Below, in pieces: positions 1-9,879 of a DNA stretch of 32,699 bases (its first letter is position 1; each line of letters starts with the position of its first letter). The position numbers and the translations under genes were made by a program. Location: contig JAWQRN010000265.1 in NCBI GenBank assembly GCA_033557685.1, forward strand, positions 1 to 32,699, given 5' to 3'. The stretch comes from Sperchopsis tessellata. Its lineage: Eukaryota > Arthropoda > Insecta > Coleoptera > Hydrophilidae. The notes under the pieces were generated by a model, which saw only the letters and a program-made list of their open reading frames with translations, ran no database searches and was not told the origin of the DNA.

Positions 1-71
1 CTTGCAACAGTGGACGAAACGTCGGCACTTGTCAGAGCCTCTACACGGTTTCCACCCGGAAACAACATTCA
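1..71. mobile_element. Left flank: probable Penelope-like element terminal (pLTR-like) fragment with partial hammerhead-like string
   Basis: This single-copy flank lies outside the 16-kb tandem array. Positions 11-23 read TGGACGAAACGTC, which resembles the 3' half of a hammerhead ribozyme core (end of stem II, then C-GAAA-C). The matching CTGATGA half would lie upstream of the window, so the motif cannot be completed here. Hammerhead motifs are known in the terminal repeats of Penelope-like elements, and the adjacent sequence at 114-341 is a PLE C-terminus on the minus strand, so I infer a PLE end. The first 113 bases also read open in frame 1, but I see no recognisable protein in that frame. 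Helix III would have no normal loop, so the ribozyme reading is weak. Confidence 0.4.
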
Positions 72-74
72 TAC
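40..74 (+). repeat. 35-bp terminal inverted repeat, left arm
   Basis: Bases 40-74 are the exact reverse complement of 32665-32699, the last 35 bases of the window. The two arms flank the whole tandem array. The right arm ends at the window edge, so the true inverted repeat may be longer; the left side continues at least to base 1. The last three bases (TAC) overlap the 13-bp junction repeat. Confidence 0.95.
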
Positions 75-84
75 CTATATGATA
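72..84 (+). repeat. 13-bp junction repeat (TACCTATATGATA), first occurrence
   Basis: This 13-mer occurs at the start of copy 1, at the copy 1/copy 2 junction and after copy 2. It could be a target-site duplication, a microhomology used in the duplication, or the joining point of a circular intermediate. Confidence 0.85.
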
Positions 85-113
85 GTTGTTAAATGGGTGG
101 TATATTTATAATT

Positions 114-341
114 TTATTGGTCTATAGATGCAGGAGTCAGAGGGTTTGAATCGTTTCTGTTATTATTGTTGGTAGTATGATTTAGAAGGTAAGTGTAGGT
201 GCTAATAAGGTTCTCATTATCTTTTTGTGTGTATATTGTGTTATATTTTATCGATTTGTTAAGCACATTTCTTTTTTGTTCGTTTTCTTCTATCTCCAGC
301 ACCCTCGCACCATCATAGCCAGACTCGTGTTTATTATCGTT
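114..341 (-). pseudogene. Penelope-like element, C-terminal fragment (end of GIY-YIG region)
   Basis: Read leftward from 341, the frame gives NKHESGYDGARVLEIEE, then EQKRN, and ends at a stop near 114. It follows the pattern of PLE C-termini, where a conserved N-H-E and then a (V/I)L-(D/E)-E-x-N-x-x-(K)R motif lie just after the GIY-YIG endonuclease core. An in-frame stop lies directly upstream of 341, and neither the nuclease core nor the RT is present on this strand, so the fragment is 5'-truncated. The plus-strand PLE at 471-1916 carries the same tail (YDDASVLEIEKN, later NLSGTYTYL against NLISTYTYL here), so the two fragments belong to one family and lie in opposite orientation about 130 bp apart. 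No function is expected from it. Confidence 0.75.
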
Positions 342-470
342 TTACACCAATTAATAAAAGATACCATCACTAACTGAGAAAACATAATGACATTGTAAGC
401 GAAATGGCCAATCATAATTACTTCAATAAAAACAGAGCAAAACAGACTAAAATGCTAAAACTCAGTTGCA

Positions 471-1916
471 CCTAAATTTTATGAATTACCTAAAGTGCAT
501 AAAGAAAGATTGCCTTTAAAACCTATGGACGACACACACCGACCAGTCCACCTACAAAATATCTATCAAAGTTTATTGCCGACATTATGACTTTGGTTTT
601 TAGTAGTTTCAATACTTATAGGATCACGGACTCTTTTCAGATCACCTCAGTAGAAAAGGCAATGCAGTGGCATCTTTGGTTTTGGTATCACTTTTTACAA
701 ATATACCCTTAGAATTAATTTTATAAATAATTAGAATTAATTTTATAAATAATTAACAATCATTGGGAATTAATAGAGCCTAACTGTATTATTCCTCTTA
801 ACTTCGTTAATAAAATAGTTTAATTTATATTCAGCTTCACATATTTCAGTTTCCGTGGTGTCTTGTTATCAGATTGTTTTTGGATACCCGATGGGCTCGA
901 TACTCTCTCCTATTCTATACCTATACCTCTCAAAGTCATGCGTGGAGAGACCACTGTTCCGATTTGGCATTCTGTACAACTATGTCGACGACATAATTTG
1001 TACATTACCTTCAGATCAGTTGGACCTAAGGTTAGAGGTTTTCAATAGTTATAATGAATACTTAAAATTCACTGTAGAGACTGACAAGGGTGGGGGTTTC
1101 CTTTCCTTGATACTTCTGTTACAGTTAATAAACAGAATATTACACATTTAAACTAGCGCAACTTGGGAAGGTACATCTCATACCATTAGAATCATCCATT
1201 CAAATATTAACTTAACCTAATTATGGCTTTGAAAAAACAGAATTGAAACATTAGTTCACCCTTCCCTTAAAGCAAAGAATTTAAAAGATGAATTTGACCT
1301 CCTTTTAGAAAATAGATATCCATTATACATATTGAAACAGATTATCCAGTAACACCAATCAGTTACTTTCTAAGAGGGAGAGTGTAGGAGTTGAACAACC
1401 AGAAACGCTTAGGCATAGAAAGTTATATAACATAGAAGGTCTGACTCCAGCATTATCTTGGTCGCCTATAGCACCGTTATAGCCGTATCTAAAACACTAT
1501 GACGGTAGGCATATTGTATACTAACTTAAAGGGTAAAAAAGTGGAGTGATTTACAAATTGTCTTGTAAAAATTGCTCCGTATTATACAGAGGTCAAATAA
1601 GGCAAATACTAGCGCAACGCCTTACTCAACACAAAAGTGACGCCAATAGAAATCCCAGATCTACTGGATTATAAATACATACGAAAGATAACAATCACGA
1701 GGCTGAATATGATGACGCGAGTGTTAGAGATAGAAAAGAACGGTAAAAAAGACTATTTATTGAAATGAGCTTAATAAATCAAATAAAACATAACACAATG
1801 AACACAAAAAATATATTGAGAACCTTAGCGGCACTTACACTTACCTTGTAAATCGTACTAACAACATAATAACAGATATGATTCAAATCGTCTGCTTCCT
1901 GTATCTATAAACTATC
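471..1916 (+). pseudogene. Penelope-like retroelement relic: reverse transcriptase plus GIY-YIG nuclease
   Basis: PLEs encode an RT joined to a C-terminal GIY-YIG endonuclease and replicate by target-primed reverse transcription. The RT begins with KFYELPKVHK (474-503), the PLE fingers motif. SLFTNIPLEL follows near 690, then GYPMGSILSP at 882-911 and the catalytic YVDDI at 981-995, both in an open stretch of 98 codons (855-1151). FNSYNEYLKFTVE follows the catalytic box. A frame change and stops follow; NLKDEFDLLLENRYPLYILK (about 1278-1337) is the PLE linker. The GIY-YIG core is GVIYKLSCKNC then YRGQ (from 1543), ending at a stop at 1672; YRGQ replaces the usual YIGQ. The tail (HEAEYDDASVLEIEKN, KKRLFIEM) runs to about 1916 with another frameshift. 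Several frameshifts and stops make it dead, although the RT aspartates survive. Confidence 0.88.
709..752 (+). repeat. 22-bp perfect tandem duplication inside the PLE RT
   Basis: TTAGAATTAATTTTATAAAT plus AA occurs at 709-730 and again at 731-752. Twenty-two is not a multiple of three, so the duplication itself shifts the RT frame just after the SLFTNIPLEL motif. Confidence 0.9.
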
Positions 1917-2961
1917 CAGATTTAAATTTTACTTTCTTTATAAAAAATGTATTATACCAAACACGTGTTTTACCTACTTGAAGCGTCACTGGGCATTTTA
2001 TAGCTTTTGTCTATTACTCTGATTTTTACAAAATGACAAGTATTTTACATCAAGTAGTTTATCTGTTCTGTTTTACTTGGCTGTAAATATTTTTACAACA
2101 ATTAATTTTCTTATTTTTGTTGTGTTTTTTGTTGCTATAACATCTACAAGCAATATCTACATTTTGTAAGTAAACAATAACGTAACTTTTATATATTAAC
2201 TAAAATATTGCTTGTTCTTACAGTCTTTTGAAAATGTTAGGTAATCTGGCGAAATATTAAGAAATAAAATAAAGAATTGCTAACTAAAGCTCTATTTTAA
2301 CGACCTTTTGCCCTATTAATTTCTAAAATTCTTGTCGAAGTACTTACAATTCTTATATACATATGTTTAGTTATTTTAGTATACGTTTTAGTTGTTAAAA
2401 TGAATAAAACCCAGGAATTAAATTAGGATTGTTTGACGTGTGTGCATACTTAAACGTGGAATTTGTTAATGTGGGTCACAGATTTTCAATATGTACTCAC
2501 CACCATCATATAACGTACTAATATTACAAGCTTATGAATAAACTTGACTATTCAACTTCTAACACCAACTACTATATTTTTTTAAAAGAATCAAAAATAT
2601 ATTAGAAAAATAAGGCCCTCAAAATAAATGATTAGTATTATTATTTATATGAATCCCTCTCATTTTTTATGTATACTTGGGTGTAATATAGATAGAGATA
2701 GACCACAGATATTAACTACAACACATTTAAACATATTACTTAATTTGTAGATATGTAATGATGACAAAGAGTGTAGTAGATCTCATTAACAATCGCAAAT
2801 ATATAAACAAATTAATTTGTTTATCTACTTAAAAAATTGAGTATTGTGTTAAAAATTCATTTTTTCATTTGCTATTAAGTTTATAAATTAACAAATTATT
2901 TTTTTAGCAGCAATACCAATATTCTCAAATTCAAGATAAGTGTGAAAACAAGTCTTGGTAG
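1917..2961. other. AT-rich spacer, nothing recognised
   Basis: Very AT-rich sequence with frequent stops on both strands. I see no protein motif, RNA gene or transposon end. Confidence 0.6.
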
Positions 2962-3021
2962 TCAAGACAAGATTCGGAAATATCTTGTCTTGATAATTCA
3001 AGGCAACTCTTGCCTCTTGAA
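2962..3021 (+). repeat. Two adjacent hairpins
   Basis: The first has a perfect 12-bp stem (TCAAGACAAGAT at 2962-2973 with ATCTTGTCTTGA at 2982-2993) and an 8-base loop. The second pairs TTCAA (2997-3001) with TTGAA (3017-3021) and GGCAA (3002-3006) with TTGCC (3010-3014), with a 2-base bulge and a 3-base loop. They lie 40 bp before an 18-bp repeat array. No T-run follows, so this is not a typical terminator. Confidence 0.8.
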
Positions 3022-3060
3022 CACACGGGCATACGCGTCATTTTGGATAGCTAAAAAATT

Positions 3061-3249
3061 GACAAACTAGTCACTCAGGACAAACTAGTAAACATGGACA
3101 AGGAGGTTATCTATGACGAGAAGGTTACCCAGGATAAGGAAGATATTCTTTACCCACTGGATGAATTGATTAATATGGATTCGGTAGATGTCCTGGTTAA
3201 ATAGGATAGTTACGACAAGCGGGTTTCCATGTTCAGTCTATATAACTCA
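3061..3249 (+). repeat. Decayed 18-bp minisatellite encoding a hexapeptide repeat
   Basis: From 3061 the sequence falls into 18-base units starting with GA(C/T): 3061-3078, 3079-3096, 3097-3114, 3115-3132, a 27-base unit (3133-3159), 3160-3177, 3178-3195, 3196-3213 and 3214-3231, with a weak one to 3249. In the frame of the units they read DKLVTQ, DKLVNM, DKEVIY, DEKVTQ, DKEDIL(+YPL), DELINM, DSVDVL, then a stop, then DKRVSM. An ATG at 3094 opens 36 codons ending at TAG 3202-3204. The first position of the hexapeptide stays Asp in most units and the fourth is usually Val or Ile. I do not recognise the protein. It may be a remnant of a coding repeat or a plain minisatellite. Confidence 0.75.
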
Positions 3250-5060
3250 AGACTATGAAAAGATAACTAGTATACAACTTAATTAGAGATTTTGCATATT
3301 ATTTGTTTGTTTTATTGCGATCTAAGGATAGCTCGTAGGTTAGGACTTCCGAATGTAAGCCAGATCTAACTTTTACTAACTGACAGTCTCTCAATCAGAT
3401 AATTGATTGGCATTATTGTTGTATTGAATAATTCCTTTTATTTTTCTTATTCCTTAATTCTGAGGACTTTTACATGTATAAATATTGATATATCAATGTC
3501 ATACTTTTCGTACTAGTTTTTATCATGATTAATTTGCTCGAACTGCATATGTTATATTTCAGCGAAATACAATGTTCAATTCATATATTTTGATCCCCAG
3601 GACTATGAATTAATTGATGAATTACTAAGAAATTTAGGCAGACAGAAAATACGGCACTTGTTTTCTTACTTTGTTGCAACTTAGACGTTGTATGAATCAG
3701 GATATTTTCCATTAAACATATATCAAGCAACATACTATTTTCCGTGAATGCGGTACAAAATTTAAGTGTTTAATTTAACGATACACTAATATGTTGGCGG
3801 GTTATGAACAGCCACTAGTGAAATTATAATAAACAAATACTTAGGATATTTTTAGTACGCATACTGGACACAGGCATGTTATTTTGAGAACATGCTGCAG
3901 TGGCACTCTTACCTGATTGATGGTCATATTCACCAATATACCGCTTTGTTAAAAATCGAACCGATAATGCTGAAAATAAATTACACTATTAGATACATAC
4001 CACAACCATAAGTAAATTCTTATTAGACCCAATTCTTAAATACAACATCTATGTATAATAGTTAAGAAAATAAAATTATGGTCGAGAAATTTAATAGTAT
4101 TGTTGATTTTTAAGCTAATACTATTTTAAACATTCGATTATATTTGCTTGAGCTAAACAATTACGTGTGATACTCGTCGCAGTTTATTGAATATTACATA
4201 ATAGTTTAACTTTTAAAATTGTATTCTAAAATTTTTTCAAATAAAGTGGAATAAGTGATAAATGGTAAAATTTGACAGTAAATATGAAATAAATTTAAAT
4301 GTAATTAACAAAACTGCATGCATGTTGTGATAACGAACATTCAAACAAGATATTTTGCTTTGATAATTAAAAATTTGCAAATTTACTTTGCTTATAAAAT
4401 TGCTTTTGAATGTATACCAGGAACAAATACTTTTGATTTAAAAGCATTTATACAGAATTTTATGCTTCCACAGTCAAAGCAAATTACTTTTATTCTTTCA
4501 TTTCAATTGTAATTAAATTTGAAATTAAAAGTAAATAGTCTCTATCTTCAATATTTGGTGTCATTAGTTTCAAAAGGAATTAATAAAGAAATTAAAAATA
4601 ATTTAATAATTATATGAATACATAAATGTTAATGGCTGCTGTTAACAGTAAATGTTGGTACTTTCAATTAATGAGTTTCCGCCATAAAGAAGGAAGCTCT
4701 ACTTTATTTGATAATACAATATTTGTTACGAACTTTCGAAAACTAATTACGTATTTAAAGTACCAAAATGTATTGTAATCAGCAGTTAATAATGTTTAAA
4801 TTTATTTTAATTTTACTATAATGTACTACTGCTATTAGCCCCATACTAAAATTTTAAAACATCACCTTTTTAAGGTACGTAGGTATAAGTAAAAATATGC
4901 ATTTTAAATGAAAAGCATTGATAAAATATATAGTAGTAAAACAAATAGTTTATTTTTTACTTATAACAAACAAAATATAAAAATAAATGCTAATTCTAAA
5001 AATAATAATTTCATCATAAAAAATTAAAATAATATGACCTTAAATTTATACAAAAAAAAA
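3250..5060. other. AT-rich spacer, nothing recognised
   Basis: AT-rich non-coding sequence. The one open frame of note (4318-4512, 64 codons) has no family resemblance and is typical of chance frames at this composition. Confidence 0.55.
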
Positions 5061-5162
5061 CAAATATGCATTCGTACAGCTGATTACGAATAGAGCAGTG
5101 CTGATGATGTATTAATGGCACGAACACGATTTTCACTGTAATTTCAGAATGTTCTTATATGT
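5061..5162 (+). ncRNA. Degenerate hammerhead-ribozyme-like motif 1 (direct repeat with motif 2)
   Basis: Stem I would pair GCAGTG (5095-5100) with CACTGT (5134-5139), one pair being G-U. The core CTGATGA (5101-5107) is canonical and directly follows stem I. A short TG...CA stem II follows, then CGAA at 5121-5124, where GAAA is expected. The GTC cleavage box is not visible. The surroundings (CAAATATG at the start, ATTTC then ATGTTC at the end) match motif 2 about 315 bp downstream. Small type I hammerheads with a very short helix III are known in Penelope-like elements and related animal retrozymes. This copy looks inactive. Confidence 0.5.
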
Positions 5163-5372
5163 TTCGGTGTATGTTTGATTTATGTATTTTCTATGTAAGC
5201 TTAGACGCTTTGGTCGTAATTTGATTAAACCAAACTAATACATTCATGTGCGACCAAGGAAGCAAAACATTTTTACACATATGCGAAAGTGACTATTTTG
5301 TATAGATTAATATTGAATTAAAGTATAGATTATTATGCTTACTCACGATCTTAAAGCATTTATATAAGAAAT

Positions 5373-5483
5373 CAAATATGTACTCTTACGTGGGCTACAG
5401 CCAGTTACTAACAGAGCAGTGCTGAAGATGCCTCGATGACAGAAACACAGTCTCCACTGCAATTTCGGCATGTTCCTATATGT
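5373..5483 (+). ncRNA. Degenerate hammerhead-ribozyme-like motif 2
   Basis: Stem I pairs GCAGTG (5416-5421) with CACTGC (5455-5460), six perfect pairs. The core reads CTGAAGA (5422-5428), one change from CTGATGA. A weak TG...CA stem II leads to GAAAC at 5442-5446. A three-base ACA loop and GTC at 5450-5452 give the two-pair helix III (A-C with G-T) expected of minimal PLE-type hammerheads. Two extra bases (TC) separate the predicted cleavage site from stem I. The core substitution would be expected to weaken or abolish cleavage. It is a direct repeat of motif 1. Confidence 0.55.
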
Positions 5484-8199
5484 CTAACTAGTTTAATTTA
5501 CAGAAAACCCTACTGTATAACACAAAATGAAAATACGAAATAACTAAAGATAATAAATAAATTAAGAAACAAGGGCGTCAGACACAGTAATACATACAAA
5601 AGGTCAAAGCTAGCTCATATTTACATCAAACAATTCCTAAACAGACATCAGAAAGAAAATTCAACTTTCTCAAAAACCTCTCCTCGTTGCTCAAAGTCCG
5701 ATATTCGGGTTCCAACACATATCTTATAGCGGCATATACACAAACGACCCCGCAAAATACATTTTTAAAAGGAAAATCTACCCGCAAACTTTGTATGTCC
5801 ATGAAAATATAATAGAGGACTCAAGTAGAAAAACATTAACCGCTGTCACAATTTAAAACTCTTTAAAATAGTAGATGCGTGCCTCTCTATATCATTGGTT
5901 GTCAACTAGAATAGCATTTTTCTGCAGGCAGATATTCCGAACACAATGAGAGGAGCCATCCCACACTTGCATGGAATAGCGCATATGACATTAAAAAATG
6001 CTTAATACATATTAGTAAGAGTGTATTTAGAGCCTACATACTTATTTTCTTTCAAGACCATAAAATGTTATATTCAAACTTTTAATTAGGTTTTTGATAT
6101 AATATAGAAAATTTTATGTGAAATCGTCTTTGGAGTCCCAGCCTACACAAAATTCTGACTACCCGGAAGGGTATTCTTTGTATTCACAACATAAAATATG
6201 CTTGCATTTCACACTGGTGAACTGCATTTTATTAATGCGTCGAATGTTGAATGTGGCTACTGTTAAGCAGACATGTGATTCCCAAATAGGTCTGATATTC
6301 TATTTTAATTTTAGAAAGCAAAAGGTGATATCTAACTTGTATTCCAGTATTTGGGATTTAACATTATTTATTATCAATTTATTGGCATACTGCGTTTGGT
6401 ATCCATAATAGAAGTATCGTCATCGTATAGCAAGAAATGATTAAGATTAGATTCAATAATTCATATTATAAATACTGATCTCCCCAGTTGTAATCCACAT
6501 TTCAAGAACGAGCATTCTGATGTTCTATTCTGACAGTGTACAATCTGAAATTTATTTGTCGAATACGATTTTATTATGTTATCCATGTTATTCAAATCAT
6601 CTCTTCCGTCTATATTTATATTTCTTTTACACGTTGCCTTTGCTCTATTAGTTACAATACTTTTGTAAATAGTATTAAATACGTGGCTGTATTTCAAACA
6701 ACACTCTGTGTGATGCTTTATGTCCTGTAATTCAAATGCCTCTTTTGAACGCCCAGCAAATCAGAACAATCAATCTAATTCAATGATATTTTTATGAAGT
6801 AGAGTATATGTATGTTAGTAGATCTCAGTTGATGGGAAATTTAAATTTAACCTTTCATTTTTAAATAGCGTATACCTAATAGTAGGATAAAGTATGAGGT
6901 TCAGCTGTATTATTTAACTTGGCACTGAACACTAAAAGATGTGTAAGCAAAAATATAATAATAAATTGTCTACAATCCGAGTTTGTCTACCTTTATTTAT
7001 AAATATTTGGCAAAATATTTCATACTACGCCATTTACTTACTGAACATATTTCCAACATCACAACAGAAATAATTTCTACCATTAAAACAACTTATAAAT
7101 GTCATAAATTAGCATTTATTTCTAATTATAATTCGCTAATATACTAATAAATACGCAATTTTGAACATATGGCAACCGATTAAACACGAGTTGTTGATAT
7201 AAACTTTTGAAAAGGTTTATATGTTAGAGAAATGTTAAGGAAACAAAAATCGTATATTTTGAAGCATTGTTTATTTAACAGTAGCAAAATATCATTTTTT
7301 TCGCAGTTTATATTTAGAAATATTCGTCTACACACTCATAAATTATTTTGTGTTTATTAAATAAGGTCGCACAGAATGATGTATTGAGACAACAAAATAT
7401 AAAAATATAAAGACCAATATTTAAATTTAAATTATTATAAAAACTAGAAGAATCTACAATAATATATATTAGTTGTAGAGTTATAATATATAATAAGTAG
7501 TTATAATAATCAAGAACTGCTATAACCAAGAGAACATATTTGTGGGCAACATAATTTAGTAATGACCAGAAACCAAATGGTATAAACCGCAGTATTCGCA
7601 ACTTATTCTTAAAAGAGATTTATTCTTAATCTTTCATTATGCTATATTCTACGTTTACTAGTTTAGTTCCTTTTTTTCGGAATAACACTTTTTAAAAAAC
7701 TATTTATTTTTACTCAATTTGTGTTTGATCTACGTTTGTCAATTACAATAATTGCGCTTAATATGTAATTATAATGAGCGACTGCTAGAATCTCTGGGCA
7801 ACTACTGTGCTTTCAACTCTGCTCTGCTGCTGAACAATAGTCTACATGTTCTTTTATTAATTCATTATCTTTAAGAGACGTTGCGTAAATATTTATCCGG
7901 CTTCGGGTGCAAGACTGCTGACATTACTTCTCCCCCATCAGTCAAGGGCGATGGGATTGACATTGACCGTGGACGATGTTTTATTAAATTCAACATTTGT
8001 ATAGTCATTAACTTTAATATATATATATATATATATAAATATATATATACACAGATCTGTAGGAAAGAGTTACTATCTTCAGAGCAAGAAATCAACGAGT
8101 GTAGATAGTCATTCTGTAGCAATGAAAATATATGAATCGATGAACTGCTGTTTCTTGGCACACAAAATAGCAACACGAAAATCACTTGAGTTATTCATC
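5484..8199. other. Unassigned region, partly less AT-rich
   Basis: Bases 5560-5960 and 7860-7990 are less AT-rich than their surroundings and may be repeat fragments, but I match them to nothing. The open frames here (6118-6408 plus, 6461-6697 minus, 7314-7601 minus, 7871-8185 minus) are low-complexity or have no family signature, and I do not call them genes. A TA array lies at 8016-8050. Confidence 0.5.
8016..8050. repeat. (TA)n microsatellite
   Basis: About 35 bases of nearly pure AT dinucleotide, interrupted once by AAAT. Confidence 0.95.
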
Positions 8200-8530
8200 T
8201 ACTGATGGGCGAATGTCTCTCCAAGATCCATCCATTCACCACAGTTGGGCGTACTTCTCATCCACGTGGCTCCCAAACAACTTATGAATTCTCTGTCTAA
8301 CCTGTCATCCCACAAATTTATTCTCCGTGCACAGAATATCACTAATGATTAAATCCATCATGTATCTCTCAATACTTCTTTGCGTTGTTTTAAGTTTATG
8401 CGTATGCGATACCTTTCATGTCCACGTTTCACTAGCATACGTTATAACAGGCAAAACACTGATCGAAAACCCTACGTTTCAAATATGTATATATATTCGC
8501 ACTACCTCTAAATAAATATGTCCATCCATC
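8200..8530 (-). pseudogene. RTE C-terminal tail relic
   Basis: From about 8455 leftward the frame reads LPVITYASETWT, a stop, then LKTTQRSIERYMM and further degenerate matches (RQRIHK). This is the conserved (V)LTYGxETWT...TTQRxMER region after the RT domain of CFDP2-like LINEs. Stops interrupt it. Confidence 0.8.
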
Positions 8531-8538
8531 GTTTAAAG

Positions 8539-9728
8539 CTAGCCTACGTACATATATGATGTTAAGGTTTCGATTTGTGTACCCTCGATGTGCACATTGG
8601 CTGGTATGACTATATCATTGAGTATAACTTTCGTTTTACTAAGATTCATCCTAAGGCCTACATCTTCACTTTCAGAATCCAGATCAATCTTTATTTTCTT
8701 GAAGCTCCTCGATATTATGTGCAAATAATACGTTCTGTTAATTTAATTGCCCTTTTGTCTCCATCTACTTCACAGAACATATACTCTAGAGCTGTACTGA
8801 TCAATCCGGCGATATATCGTCTCCTTGTCTAACACCTTTTTGAATATCAAACGTTTTCTTCTCTTGATTTAATTTAACGTTTGATGTGGTGTTTTTGTAT
8901 ATGTTTTGAATAAGTTATATGTGGTCAGATGGAATGCCATTTTGGACTAAAGCCTTAATAACGACAGATGTCTTGATCGAGGTAAATGTTGTCTCGTATT
9001 TATATTCTTTACATCTAGATGTTAATCCACGCATCGAGTGAATATGGTAAACAGTGCTATATTTATTACGAAAGCCTGCTTATTATTTGGGTTAGAAAGA
9101 ATCGAATTGGTTTGTAAGACTGTTCATTATCATTTTGGTAAGGATCTTATAAGCCACAGATGTGGAGATAGGTCTTCTATATCCATTTTTGTGGATAAAA
9201 ATCCTTGTTGCATTGTTTCAAAATGCCGGTATGTATGACGTATATAGTTTTTCTAGAACTGTATACATTTTATTTCCATCATCTTTTATTATGTCAATCG
9301 TGATCCCGCCTTTCTCTAGTGCTTTTCCACACTACATTTTTTTAGAGCACTTATGAGGGTAATATTGGTGGAACGTCTTCCTCGGAAGAGATATTTATAT
9401 GCTTACGTTCATCTTGATATAGTTCTTGGTAAAACTTTTCGCCACTTCTTCTTCCTAATTATAAGTGTTTCTCCTGTTTTTAGCTCCCAAGCTGCTATAT
9501 TGGCCGGAGGGTGGCTTTATAATTGTATCTTCTAACATCTTCCTTTATTCGCTTTTTAATGGTCTTTGAAAATACTACATACTCTATATGCTGCCTTCTT
9601 GTCTTAACTTTACTTTTGATGATTACTCTATGATGCTTTTGTAGGGTCTTAGTAAGATCGAAAATTTCCGACTTACCATTGACAGTTCCAGCCATGACTC
9701 TGGCTGTATCTGTTATTATATGAAACAC
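8539..9728 (-). pseudogene. RTE reverse transcriptase domain relic
   Basis: From 9728 leftward, a 77-codon open linker contains YVVFSKTIKKRIKEDVRRYN, typical of this LINE group. The RT motifs follow: FYQELYQDE near 9440, ITIDMIKDDG near 9300, AGFRNKYSTVYHIHSM near 9040-9085, IKALVQNGIPSDHI near 8930, KGVRQGDDISP at 8807-8842, the catalytic box at 8711-8725, and DVGLRMNLSKTKV near 8626-8664. The catalytic FADDI reads FAHNI, so both aspartates are lost (GAT to CAT and AAT by single-base changes). Together with several frameshifts and stops, this shows a long-dead copy. Confidence 0.85.
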
Positions 9729-9879
9729 ATCAGAACCGTTCAGAACTATGCAGTTTGTTGGCTCTTATATTAATTAATATATATTGCGTGATGTTTTCTT
9801 AGCGAACACTCTTTGATTTTGCAAACTCTATAAGTCTGTTGTTTATTTAATTTCTACTTTAAAACCAGAATGCACCTAC

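Noticed and set aside
3061..3249. CRISPR-like array
   Set aside because: Units are contiguous 18-mers with no spacers, and the window is eukaryotic.
4318..4512. 64-codon plus-strand frame
   Set aside because: No homology signal by eye and AT-driven composition.
6118..6697. Overlapping frames on both strands (96 codons plus, 78 codons minus)
   Set aside because: No recognisable motif, no splice or regulatory context, and mutual overlap with other chance frames.
8016..8050. Telomeric or origin-like repeat
   Set aside because: A plain TA dinucleotide tract, common in AT-rich animal DNA.
7314..8185. Minus-strand frames of about 95-104 codons as genes
   Set aside because: Low-complexity, rich in I/Y/L from AT-rich and TA-repeat DNA, with no family motif; similar frames occur by chance at this composition.
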